From Acidovorax sp. Leaf160 (GTDB lineage Bacteria; Pseudomonadota; Gammaproteobacteria; Burkholderiales; Burkholderiaceae_C), in the NCBI RefSeq assembly GCF_001424265.1, contig NZ_LMOV01000024.1, positions 62,001 through 126,000 on the forward strand: a stretch of DNA of 64,000 nucleotides, given 5' to 3'. Positions 56,783 to 64,000 of the stretch are shown here, in pieces (position 1 is the first letter of the stretch; every line of letters starts with the position of its first letter). A program made the position numbers and the translations under genes. The notes under the pieces were generated by a model, which ran no database searches, was not told the origin of the DNA, and saw only the letters and a list, made by a program, of their open reading frames with translations.

Positions 56783-57499
56783 ATGACGAACCCGCTCGAT
56801 GCCTTTCCCATCACCCGCAAATGGCCGGCGAAGCATCCGGAGCGGCTGCAGCTGTATTCGCTGCCCACGCCCAACGGAGTGAAGGCGTCGATCATGCTGG
56901 AGGAGACAGGCCTCGCTTACGAGCCGCACCGCGTGGCGTTCGACGCGGGCGACCAGCTGTCTCCAGAATTCCTGTCGCTGAACCCGAACAACAAGATTCC
57001 GGCCATCATCGATCCGGACGGCCCGGGCGGAAAACCCCTGGCGTTGTTCGAGTCCGGCGCCATCTTGGTCTATCTGGCCGAAAAGACCGGCCGCTTCCTG
57101 CCGCCGGACGCCGCAGGCCGCTACCACGTGCTGCAGTGGCTGATGTTCCAGATGGGCGGCGTAGGGCCGATGTTCGGCCAGCTCGGCTTCTTCCACAAGT
57201 TCGCCGGCAAGGAATACGAAGACAAGCGGCCACGCGACCGGTACGCCGCCGAATCGAAGCGATTGCTGGGGGTGCTGGACGGCCAGCTGGCAAAGACGGA
57301 GTGGGTTGCGGGCGACGCGTACAGCATCGCGGACATCGCCATCTTCCCCTGGATTCGCAACCTGGGCGGCTTCTACGAGGCGGGCGAGCTGGTGGGCCTG
57401 GACGATTTCCGGCATGTGCAGCGGGCGCTGGCTGCCTTCGTGCAACGCCCCGCCGTCCTGCGCGGTCTCGAAATTCCTGCAACGCCTGCCGCCGGCTGA
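56783..57499 (+). CDS. Glutathione S-transferase family protein (YghU/YfcG-like)
   Basis: A 238-residue GST-fold protein. The N-terminal thioredoxin-like domain has LYSLPTPNGVKASIMLEETG and NNKIPAIIDPDG with ALFESGAILVYLAEKTG; the C-terminal helical domain has FMGQLGFF-like MFGQLGFFHKFAGKEYED and YSIADIAIFPWIRN. This pattern is nearest to the Nu-class/YghU disulfide-bond oxidoreductases. It follows hemH by 77 bp. Confidence 0.9.
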   Translation: MTNPLDAFPITRKWPAKHPERLQLYSLPTPNGVKASIMLEETGLAYEPHRVAFDAGDQLSPEFLSLNPNNKIPAIIDPDGPGGKPLALFESGAILVYLAEKTGRFLPPDAAGRYHVLQWLMFQMGGVGPMFGQLGFFHKFAGKEYEDKRPRDRYAAESKRLLGVLDGQLAKTEWVAGDAYSIADIAIFPWIRNLGGFYEAGELVGLDDFRHVQRALAAFVQRPAVLRGLEIPATPAAG

Positions 57500-57578
57500 C
57501 CGGCGCGCCTTTCAGCCGGGCCGGCTGCCGCCGGCCGCCGGCCGCCGGCGGGGTCGGGTCACGCCAGTGGCCCGCCTT

Positions 57579-57983
57579 TCATAGGCGGTTCAGCCGCTTG
57601 GCATTGGCGACCGCCGCAGCGCGCACCGGCGCCAGCCCCTTGCCCATGACGCCCATGGCCGCCGCCTGCCACTGCGCCGCCAGGGCTTGCTGACCTGCCC
57701 AGGCGGTCGCGCCCCAGGGTGTGAACCAGCTGCGCGCCATGCCCATCGCCAGGGCGGGCGCGGCCACCATCGACTGCGTGGCCATGGCCATCCACGCCTG
57801 GGCAAACGCGGTCTGCTTCTCGGCCACCATGCGGGTGAACTCGCGCTGGTCGCGGGCCGATGGCTGGGCGCCGGCCGCCGCCATGCGGGCCAGGCGATGC
57901 GCGATAACCTGCGGAGCAGCGATGGACAGCTCGGTGCCCTGGCGCCACAAGGCAGCCGCTTGGCGTTGATTGTTGCGTGTCAT
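57579..57983 (-). CDS. Phasin-like polyhydroxyalkanoate granule protein
   Basis: A 134-residue helical, alanine-rich protein. TELSIAAPQVIAHRLARMAA and RDQREFTRMVAEKQTAFAQA resemble small granule-associated phasins of Comamonadaceae. The assignment is by pattern only. A Fur-box-like sequence lies 125 bp upstream of its start. GC-rich CCGGCCG repeats follow its stop. Confidence 0.6.
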   Translation of the reverse strand: MTRNNQRQAAALWRQGTELSIAAPQVIAHRLARMAAAGAQPSARDQREFTRMVAEKQTAFAQAWMAMATQSMVAAPALAMGMARSWFTPWGATAWAGQQALAAQWQAAAMGVMGKGLAPVRAAAVANAKRLNRL

Positions 57984-58107
57984 CTTTCAGCGCTCCTGGG
58001 CTGTCGCCCGTCCGTGGTGGTTCGGCAGACGCTGGAATCAGCGCCGTCAGCGCCATGCTGCACCGGCTGCGGCCACCGCCGCGTAGGCAGAAAGCGCAGC
58101 CCTGGTT

Positions 58108-58126
58108 GATAACGGTTCTCATTCTT
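58108..58126. promoter_or_regulatory. Fur box 1
   Basis: GATAACGGTTCTCATTCTT matches 13 of 19 positions of the GATAATGATAATCATTATC consensus and includes the TTCTCATT half common in betaproteobacterial Fur sites. Confidence 0.6.
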
Positions 58127-58168
58127 TATAGAATGCCGCCTTTGCAAGCACGCTTCTCTGGTGGGGGG

Positions 58169-58198
58169 CCCCCGAAGGACAACGCGGTCCTTCGGGGG
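58169..58198. repeat. Perfect 12-bp hairpin in the receptor control region
   Basis: CCCCCGAAGGAC / GTCCTTCGGGGG with a 6-base loop, flanked by further G and C runs. It has no T-tract, so it is not a standard terminator. Confidence 0.6.
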
Positions 58199-58399
58199 GG
58201 GGCCTGCGAAGACCGGCCCGGTCGTCCGCAGACCTACCCGCCGCCCCTGCCGGCGGCTGCCACGCAGCCATTCCCCGCATCGCCCGCCCTGCTCCGGACT
58301 CTGTCGCCCCGCTGCCTTCGGCGGAAGGAGGCGAGGTTCCTGCCCCCTTCCAGATTTTTAATGCCCAGCCGTTGCCCGTACGCCACACGGGAATGTAAA

Positions 58400-58424
58400 C
58401 AATTCTCATCTACTGCGAGAATTG
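58400..58424. promoter_or_regulatory. Fur-like site with inverted repeat upstream of the TonB receptor
   Basis: The sequence AACAATTCTCATC fits the betaproteobacterial ATTCTCAT Fur core, and CAATTCTC / GAGAATTG form a perfect 8-bp inverted repeat with a 9-base spacer. It is ~220 bp before the receptor ATG. Confidence 0.55.
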
Positions 58425-58503
58425 CGACGGCTCTCCGGTGTGGACCGGTGGATCGTCGCAGCCGCTACCGCGTGCGGGCGGTCCACGAGGCCAGCGTCAG
58501 CAC

Positions 58504-58578
58504 CTGACCCGGGCTGACCCCGGCTGACCCCGGGTGACCCCGGGTGACCCCGGGTGACCCCGGGTGACATCGACTGAC
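58504..58578. repeat. 10-bp tandem array with eight phased TGAC motifs
   Basis: TGAC starts at 58505 and recurs every 10 bases to 58575, in units of CTGACCCCGG or GTGACCCCGG. The last two units diverge (GTGACATCGA, CTGACATAAC). It ends 64 bp before the receptor ATG. Confidence 0.92.
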
Positions 58579-58641
58579 ATAACCCGCCACCTGCTGAGCC
58601 CGCATCCCTTTGCTTCCAGCCCCTTTTCGCCCAGGCACGCC

Positions 58642-60879
58642 ATGACCCGACTTCACCCCATCGCAGCTGCAGCCGCGCTGCTTGCCCTGCACACGCTGAG
58701 CGCGCACGCCCAGACGACCGCGCCCGCCGTCCCCGTCCCCAATGCCGCCACTGCAGCAGAACTGCCCACCGTGGACGTCAGCGCCAGCGCCGACGCCTCC
58801 GCCCAGGGCCTGTCCCCCGCCTACCCCGGTGGGCAGGTGGCGCGCGGCGGCCGGGCCGGCATTCTGGGCACGCGGGACAACATGGAGACCCCCTTCTCCA
58901 TCACCAGCTATACCAACGAGCTGATCCAGGACCGCCACGCCCGCAGCGTGGGCGACGTGCTGCAGAACGACCCTTCCGTGCGCATGGCGCGCGGCTTCGG
59001 CAACTTCCAGGAGTCGTATTTCATCCGCGGCTTCATCCTCAATTCCGATGACGTCGCCTACAACGGCCTGTTCGGCCTGCTGCCGCGCCAGTACATCGCC
59101 ACCGAGCTGTTCGAGCGGGTCGAAGTGCTGCGCGGCGCATCGGCCTTCCTGGTGGGGGCCAGCCCGAACGGCGGCGGCATCGGCGGCAGCATCAACCTGC
59201 TGCCCAAGCGCGCTCCCAACGAGCCGCTCACCCGCATCACCACCAGCGTGGACGACAGTGGCAATGCCACCGTGGCGACCGACATCGCGCGCCGGGTGGG
59301 GCCGCAGGGCGACACCGGCATTCGCCTGAACGCGGCCTACCGCGGCGACGGCACGGCGGTGGACGACGAGAAGAGCCGCCTGGGCCTGGTCTCCCTGGGT
59401 GCCGACTGGCGCAGCCGCGACGTGCGGCTCTCCGGCGACATCGGCTGGCAGGACAACCGCCTGAAGCGCACGCGGACCAACGTCACCCCTTCGGCCAGCA
59501 TGACGGCCATTCCGGCGGCGCCGGATGCGGGCTCCAACTGGGCGCAACCCTGGACGTATTCCAACGAAAAGGACATCTTCGGCACGCTGCGCGGCGAATG
59601 GGACATCGCCAGCGACGTCACCGCCTGGGCCGCCTACGGCCTGCGCCGCAGCAAGGAGGCCAATTCGCTGGCCAACGTGACGCTGACGGGCGCGGGCAAT
59701 GGCGACATGACGACCAGCCGCTTCGACAACGCCCGCAAGGACCAGGTGGACACGGGTGAACTGGGGCTGCGCGGCAAGCTGCGCACCGGCGCCGTGGGCC
59801 ACGAATGGGTGGCGTCGCTGTCCGCCTTCCATTTGAAGAAGGACAACGCCTATGGGCTCAGCTCCGGCTTCACCCTGGCCAGCAATCTCTACAACCCGGT
59901 GCGCTACCCGGTCACCCCGCTGACCTTCCTGGGCAACGACCTGGCCGATCCGGCCTACAACGGCGGCACCAAGCTGCGCAGCTTCGCGCTGGGCGACACG
60001 CTCTCGTTCCTGGACAACCGCGCGCTGCTCACCATCGGCGCGCGCCACCAGAAGATCGAGGTCGAGTCGGTCGCCTACCGCACGGTCTTCAACGGCGCGG
60101 TGAGCAACCCCGGCGGCGCCAGCACCGTGTATGAAGGCAGCCGCACCAGCCCCGTGCTGGGTGCGGTGTTCAAGCTCACGCCGCAGGTGTCCGTCTACGG
60201 CAACTACATCGAAGGACTGGTGCAGGGCGACACCGCCCCGGCGACCTCCGGCGGCGTCCGCGTGATCAACGCCGGCGAGAACCTGGCGCCGTACGTCTCC
60301 AAGCAGAAGGAAGTGGGCGTCAAGTACGACGGTGGCCGCGTGGGCGGCGGCATCGCGCTCTTCTCCACCGAGAAGCCGCGTTCCGTGCTGGTGGACAACC
60401 GCTTCACGTCCGAGGGCGAAGACCGCCACCGCGGCGTGGAACTGACCGTGCACGGCGAGGCCATGCGCGGGCTGCGCCTGCTGGGCGGCGCCACCTGGCT
60501 CGACGCCCAGCAGCGCAGCACCGGCAGCAGCACCACCGACGGCCAGCGCGTGATCGGCGTGCCCCGCCTGCAGGCCACGCTGGGCGCGGAATGGGATGTT
60601 CCCGGCGCGAACGGCTGGGCGCTGGACGCCCGCAGCGTCTACACCGGCAGCAGCTATGCCAATGCCACCAACACCCTGCGGGTGAAGGGATGGACGCGGC
60701 TGGACCTGGGGGTGCGCTACCTGACCGGGTGGAACGGTCGCGCCCTCACCTTGCGCGCGCGGGTCGACAACGTGGCCGACAAGAACTACTGGGCGTCCGT
60801 GGGCGGCTACCCCGGATCGGGTTACCTGGTGCTCGGCGCACCGCGCACCTTCACGGTCAGCGCCAGCGTGGATTTCTGA
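58642..60879 (+). CDS. TonB-dependent siderophore receptor
   Basis: A 745-residue outer-membrane receptor. A signal peptide (AAAALLALHTLSAHAQ) is followed by a TonB-box-like LPTVDVSAS, a plug domain (DNMETPFSITSYTNELIQDR, VGDVLQNDPSVRMARGFGNF, RVEVLRGASAFLVGASPNGG) and a 22-strand-type barrel ending in the terminal Phe of TFTVSASVDF. The plug sequence RGFILNSDDVAYNGLFGLLP is closest to ferrichrome/hydroxamate receptors of the FcuA/FhuA type; the siderophore itself is not certain. Fur boxes lie upstream. Confidence 0.92.
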   Translation: MTRLHPIAAAAALLALHTLSAHAQTTAPAVPVPNAATAAELPTVDVSASADASAQGLSPAYPGGQVARGGRAGILGTRDNMETPFSITSYTNELIQDRHARSVGDVLQNDPSVRMARGFGNFQESYFIRGFILNSDDVAYNGLFGLLPRQYIATELFERVEVLRGASAFLVGASPNGGGIGGSINLLPKRAPNEPLTRITTSVDDSGNATVATDIARRVGPQGDTGIRLNAAYRGDGTAVDDEKSRLGLVSLGADWRSRDVRLSGDIGWQDNRLKRTRTNVTPSASMTAIPAAPDAGSNWAQPWTYSNEKDIFGTLRGEWDIASDVTAWAAYGLRRSKEANSLANVTLTGAGNGDMTTSRFDNARKDQVDTGELGLRGKLRTGAVGHEWVASLSAFHLKKDNAYGLSSGFTLASNLYNPVRYPVTPLTFLGNDLADPAYNGGTKLRSFALGDTLSFLDNRALLTIGARHQKIEVESVAYRTVFNGAVSNPGGASTVYEGSRTSPVLGAVFKLTPQVSVYGNYIEGLVQGDTAPATSGGVRVINAGENLAPYVSKQKEVGVKYDGGRVGGGIALFSTEKPRSVLVDNRFTSEGEDRHRGVELTVHGEAMRGLRLLGGATWLDAQQRSTGSSTTDGQRVIGVPRLQATLGAEWDVPGANGWALDARSVYTGSSYANATNTLRVKGWTRLDLGVRYLTGWNGRALTLRARVDNVADKNYWASVGGYPGSGYLVLGAPRTFTVSASVDF

Positions 60880-60960
60880 GCCCCGCGGGCCCCGTGGGCC
60901 CCGCGAGCTCCAGGCCTGCGACGGACCGCCACGGCCCGTCGCGGTTATCCCAAAAAGCAC

Positions 60961-60985
60961 AACGCCCGGTTCGAGACCGGGCGTT
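60961..60985. terminator. Hairpin terminator between the TonB receptor and tctA
   Basis: A perfect 10-bp stem AACGCCCGGT / ACCGGGCGTT with a 5-base loop. On the minus strand it is followed by GTGCTTTTTGG, fitting termination of the tct operon. Confidence 0.75.
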
Positions 60986-61036
60986 CTTGCGCATGGCTGC
61001 CGCATCCACCGGCCGCCCCAGTGGCGGCCGCGCGAC

Positions 61037-62557
61037 TCACGCGTCCAGTGGCTGCAGCCGCTGCAGCTTGCGCCGCGCCATCGTCTTCATCACCCGCGGC
61101 ACGATCAGCACCGCGAGCACGATCGCCAGCAGCGTTACCGACATGGGGCGTTGCAGGAAGACCATCCAGCTGCCCTCGCCGATGGAGATGGCGTTGCGCA
61201 TCTGCGCTTCGGCCAGCGGCCCGAGGATCATGCCCACCACCACCGGAGCGGTCGGGAAGTCGAAGCGCCGCATCAGCACGCCCAGCAGGCCGATGCCGTA
61301 GAGCAGGAACAGATCGAAGGTGCTCTGGCGCATGCCGTAGGCCCCCACGGTAGCGAAGATCAGGATGCCGGCGTACAGCTGCGGCTTGGGCACCTTCAGC
61401 AGCTTCACCCACAGGCTGACCATGGGCAGGTTCAGCACCAGCAGCATGATGTTGCCGATGTAGAGCGAGGCGATCAGCGCCCACACCAGCGTGGCCGAGG
61501 TGGTGAACAGTTGCGGGCCGGGGTTGATGCCGTAGTTCTGGAAGGCGCCCAGCAGCACTGCCGTGGTGTTCGACGTGGGAATGCCCAGCGTCAGCAGCGG
61601 AATCAGCGCGGCCGTCACCGTCGCGTTGTTGGCAGCCTCGGGGCCGGCCACGCCCTCGATGGCGCCCTTGGTGCCGAACTCGGCGTGGTCTTCTCCCTTG
61701 GCCAGCTTCTTCTCGGTGGCGTAGCTCAGGAAGGTCGGGATCTCGGTGCCGCCGGCGGGGATGCAGCCGAACGGCGTGCCGATCAGCGTGCCGCGGATCC
61801 ATGCCGGCACGGAGCGCTTCCAGTCGCGCTTCGTCATGTGCACGCGGCCCAGGCGGTTCTGCGTGTCGATCACCTTGCCCTCGTACATGGCAGCGTGCAG
61901 CACCTCGGCCACGGCGAACAGGCCCACCGCCACGAGCACGATGTCGATGCCGTCGAGCAGTTCGGGCTGGCCCAGCGTGTAGCGGGCGGCGCCGGAGATC
62001 TGGTCCATGCCGATGCAGCCCAGCGCCAGGCCCACGAAGAGCGCGGTCATGCCGCGCACGGTGCTCTTGCCCAGCACCGCGCTCACGGTGGTGAATGCCA
62101 GCACCATCAGCATGAAGTACTCGGGCGGGCCCAGCTTGACGGCGAAGTCGGCCACGTAGGGGGCGAACAGCGTCACCACCACGGTGGCGATGGTGCCGGC
62201 GATGAACGAGCCGATGGCGGCGGTGGCCAGCGCGGCACCCGCGCGCCCGCTCTTGGCCATCTTGTTGCCTTCCATGGCCGTGACCATGCTGGCCGTCTCC
62301 CCGGGAGTGTTCAGCAGGATCGACGTGGTGGACCCACCGTACATGGCGCCGTAGTAGATGCCGGCGAAGAAGATCATCGAGGCCGTGACCTCCACCTTGG
62401 CGGTGATGGGCAGCAGCATGGCCACCGCCACGGCGGGGCCGATGCCGGGCAGCACGCCCACGGCGGTGCCCAGCGCGCAGCCCACCAGGGCCCAGAGCAG
62501 GTTGGCGGGCGTGGCCGCGGTGGCAAACCCTGCCAGCAGTGCGTCGAAGATTTCCAT
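61037..62557 (-). CDS. tctA: Tripartite tricarboxylate transporter, large permease subunit
   Basis: A 506-residue membrane protein with ~12 helices. [40 protein letters not shown] and the second repeat [20 protein letters not shown] are TctA hallmarks. It uses the cation gradient to import (tri)carboxylates delivered by a TctC-type binding protein. It overlaps tctB by one base. Confidence 0.95.
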   Translation of the reverse strand: MEIFDALLAGFATAATPANLLWALVGCALGTAVGVLPGIGPAVAVAMLLPITAKVEVTASMIFFAGIYYGAMYGGSTTSILLNTPGETASMVTAMEGNKMAKSGRAGAALATAAIGSFIAGTIATVVVTLFAPYVADFAVKLGPPEYFMLMVLAFTTVSAVLGKSTVRGMTALFVGLALGCIGMDQISGAARYTLGQPELLDGIDIVLVAVGLFAVAEVLHAAMYEGKVIDTQNRLGRVHMTKRDWKRSVPAWIRGTLIGTPFGCIPAGGTEIPTFLSYATEKKLAKGEDHAEFGTKGAIEGVAGPEAANNATVTAALIPLLTLGIPTSNTTAVLLGAFQNYGINPGPQLFTTSATLVWALIASLYIGNIMLLVLNLPMVSLWVKLLKVPKPQLYAGILIFATVGAYGMRQSTFDLFLLYGIGLLGVLMRRFDFPTAPVVVGMILGPLAEAQMRNAISIGEGSWMVFLQRPMSVTLLAIVLAVLIVPRVMKTMARRKLQRLQPLDA

Positions 62558-63132
62558 CACAGCCACCCCGTGTTCGTCAGGCCCGGCAGATTGATCGCCA
62601 GGAATTGGGTGAACGCCCAGAAGACGGGCGCCGAGATCAGCAGGCCGGTGACCAGATCGGTGATCCAGGTGCGCACCTGCCCCGCCGCAGGCTGGCCCGC
62701 CGCGCGGCGCAGGCCCTGCACCGCGAGCATGTAGCACAGCGTGCAGCTCAGGATGAAGCCCAGGGTGGTGATCAGGGCGGCGTTCAGCAGCAGGCCGGCC
62801 GACACCCACACGAACGCGCCCTTGTCGGCACGCTCCGCGCCGGTGGCGGCGTCCAGTTCACGGTAGCCGCCGGAAAGCGCTTCCCACAACAGGAAGATGC
62901 CGCAGACGGCCAGCACCGCCGACACCAGCCAGGGCAGGAAGTTGGGGCCAACGCCGCCATAGCCCGAATTGGACGGGATGTCGAGCGCGCCCCAGGCCAG
63001 GCAGGCCGCGGTCACCAGCACGCCGGCGCCCACGGCGACCTGCATGCGGGTTGCGGGCACGCCTGCGGCGCCGGGCGGCGGCGGCGGTGACGCATCGCCT
63101 GCGGTAAGGGGGGAATTCAGTGGTTCAGTCAT
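62557..63132 (-). CDS. tctB: Tripartite tricarboxylate transporter, small subunit
   Basis: A 191-residue membrane protein with four predicted helices, of the TctB family (GYGGVGPNFLPWLVSAVLAV; ALITTLGFILSCTLCYMLAV). The start MTEPLNSPLTAG is at 63132, which avoids an upstream extension. It is between tctC and tctA in the usual order. Confidence 0.88.
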   Translation of the reverse strand: MTEPLNSPLTAGDASPPPPPGAAGVPATRMQVAVGAGVLVTAACLAWGALDIPSNSGYGGVGPNFLPWLVSAVLAVCGIFLLWEALSGGYRELDAATGAERADKGAFVWVSAGLLLNAALITTLGFILSCTLCYMLAVQGLRRAAGQPAAGQVRTWITDLVTGLLISAPVFWAFTQFLAINLPGLTNTGWL

Positions 63133-63282
63133 GGGGTAGCTCCTGATGGCGGGCGCGGCGACGGACACCGGACCCGACAAGGCGGCAATGCGGCATGCAG
63201 CGCTGCACCCGCCCGCCAGGGCCGGATGCGCCGCACACCGGCTCCGCCGTGCCGGGCGGAGCAGGGGCGCATGTGCGCCAGG

Positions 63283-64000
63283 TCAGACCATGCCGGCCTT
63301 GACCATGGTGGCGCGCAGGCTGGCGAATTCCGCATCGACGAAGTTGCCGAATTCGTCGCCCGCCAGCCAGGCGGGCGTCCAGTCGTTCTTCTCCAGCGAC
63401 TCGGCCCAGCTCTTGCTCTTGAGCGCAGCGGCCACCATGTCGATCAGCGCCTTGCGCTGGGCCGGCGTGATGCCGGGCGCCGCGTACACGCCGCGCCAGT
63501 TGCCGATCTCCACGTTGATGCCCTGCTCCTTGAGCGTGGGCACCGACGAGCCCTTGAGCCGCTGCGCCGACGTGACCGCCACCGGCACCATCTTCTTGGT
63601 GTTGATGTATTCGGCCATCTCGCTGTAGCCGCCGCCGCCGATGGTCACGTTGCCGCCCAGAATGGCAGCGATGGCTTCGCCGCCCCCACGGAACGCCACG
63701 TAATTGATCTTGGCCGGGTCCACGCCGACTTCGCGGGCGATCATGGCCGCCGCGATGTGCTCGGTGGAGCCGCGCGAGCCGCCGCCCCACTTCACGCTGC
63801 CGGGGTCCTTCTTCAGCTGCGCGATCACCTCGGCCATCGACTTGTAGGGCGAGTTGGCGGGCAGCACGAAGACGTTGTATTCGCTGGTCAGGCGCGCGAT
63901 GGGCGTGGCCTGCGACAGGTTGACCGGCGGCTTGCCGGTGATGATGCCGCCCAGCATCACGGCGCCCATCACCATCAGTGCGTTCGGGTCGCCCTTGGAG
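63283..64000 (-). CDS. tctC: BUG-family tricarboxylate-binding protein TctC, C-terminal part
   Basis: The gene runs off the right edge; the ~238 visible C-terminal residues continue without a stop to base 64000 (KGDPNALMVMGAVMLGG at the edge). LPANSPYKSMAEVIAQLKKD, VKWGGGSRGSTEHIAAAMIA and GVYAAPGITPAQRKALIDMV are typical of Bordetella uptake gene (BUG) periplasmic receptors. The ligand is probably a carboxylate. About 150 bp separate it from tctB. Confidence 0.93.
   Translation of the reverse strand, partial: SKGDPNALMVMGAVMLGGIITGKPPVNLSQATPIARLTSEYNVFVLPANSPYKSMAEVIAQLKKDPGSVKWGGGSRGSTEHIAAAMIAREVGVDPAKINYVAFRGGGEAIAAILGGNVTIGGGGYSEMAEYINTKKMVPVAVTSAQRLKGSSVPTLKEQGINVEIGNWRGVYAAPGITPAQRKALIDMVAAALKSKSWAESLEKNDWTPAWLAGDEFGNFVDAEFASLRATMVKAGMV

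Larger units (their letters stand above)
57984..58641. other. Control region between the phasin-like gene and the TonB-dependent receptor
   Basis: A 658-bp gap without a convincing gene. It holds a Fur box (58108), a long perfect hairpin (58169), a second Fur-like site with an inverted repeat (58400) and the 10-bp-phased TGAC array (58504). Open frames on both strands have atypical composition and no homology. Confidence 0.6.

Noticed and set aside
58169-58400. Possible cobalamin or other riboswitch ahead of the TonB receptor
   Set aside because: No B12-box (GCCACTG-like) or other known aptamer core could be found on either strand; the hairpin alone is not enough.
57977-58507. A 176-codon plus-strand open frame before the TonB receptor
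   Set aside because: It crosses the Fur boxes and hairpin, is Pro/Arg-rich and lacks any recognisable domain or ribosome binding site.

Overview
The window is high-GC DNA with the gene content, gene order and intergenic repeats of a betaproteobacterium of the Comamonadaceae, most like Acidovorax or Paracidovorax. Indicators are the rimP-nusA-infB-rbfA-truB-typA order, ratA-rnfH divergent from smpB, the BUG-type tricarboxylate transporter, and dispersed ~58-bp elements built on a GCTAT..ATAGC palindrome. The genus is inferred from these features, not from a database search. Most of the window is ordinary chromosomal backbone.

Layout. 1-4.1 kb: a DUF1989 protein (cut by the window edge) overlapping a YqcI/YcgG (GntA-like) N-hydroxylase; divergently, a secreted PQQ-type sugar dehydrogenase and a lipoprotein that fuses a Cu/Zn superoxide dismutase domain to a beta-propeller. 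4.2-13.6 kb: guaA and guaB flank a VapBC-type toxin-antitoxin pair and a choline-to-glycine-betaine cluster (binding protein, frameshifted outer-membrane protein, betB, betA). 13.7-20 kb: smpB/ratA/rnfH, a lipoprotein with an ECF sigma/anti-sigma pair, an acyl-CoA hydrolase and an EamA exporter. 20.2-28.7 kb: the translation operon typA-truB-rbfA-infB-nusA-rimP, minus strand. 28.8-34.8 kb: a thioredoxin-like protein, two c-type cytochromes with an SDR, and rnr.

34.8-38.1 kb: a group II intron with a reverse transcriptase/HNH protein sits in the 5' leader of one of two identical tRNA-Leu(CAG) genes, between that gene's -10 hexamer and the tRNA, and directly next to the start region of rnr. 38.3-46.8 kb: a DUF349 protein, a 1279-residue DUF748/AsmA-like protein and a lytic transglycosylase. 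46.9-48.8 kb: a ZTP (pfl) riboswitch controlling glyA, followed by nrdR. 49-57.5 kb: aroC, a CBS protein, an O-acetylhomoserine sulfhydrylase-like enzyme, an alpha/beta hydrolase, a DUF962 protein, a HAD phosphatase, a frameshifted LuxR regulator, hemH and a GST. 57.6-64 kb: a phasin-like protein, a Fur-box-bearing control region with eight TGAC motifs spaced exactly 10 bp, a TonB-dependent siderophore receptor, and tctA-tctB-tctC (the last cut by the window edge).

The most unusual items are the intron in the tRNA leader, the SOD-propeller fusion with a substituted zinc ligand, the family repeats that have become coding sequence in truB and in the acyl-CoA hydrolase, and the phased TGAC array. 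No CRISPR array, rRNA, prophage or transposase gene was seen. Many long open frames antisense to real genes are GC-skew artefacts and are omitted.
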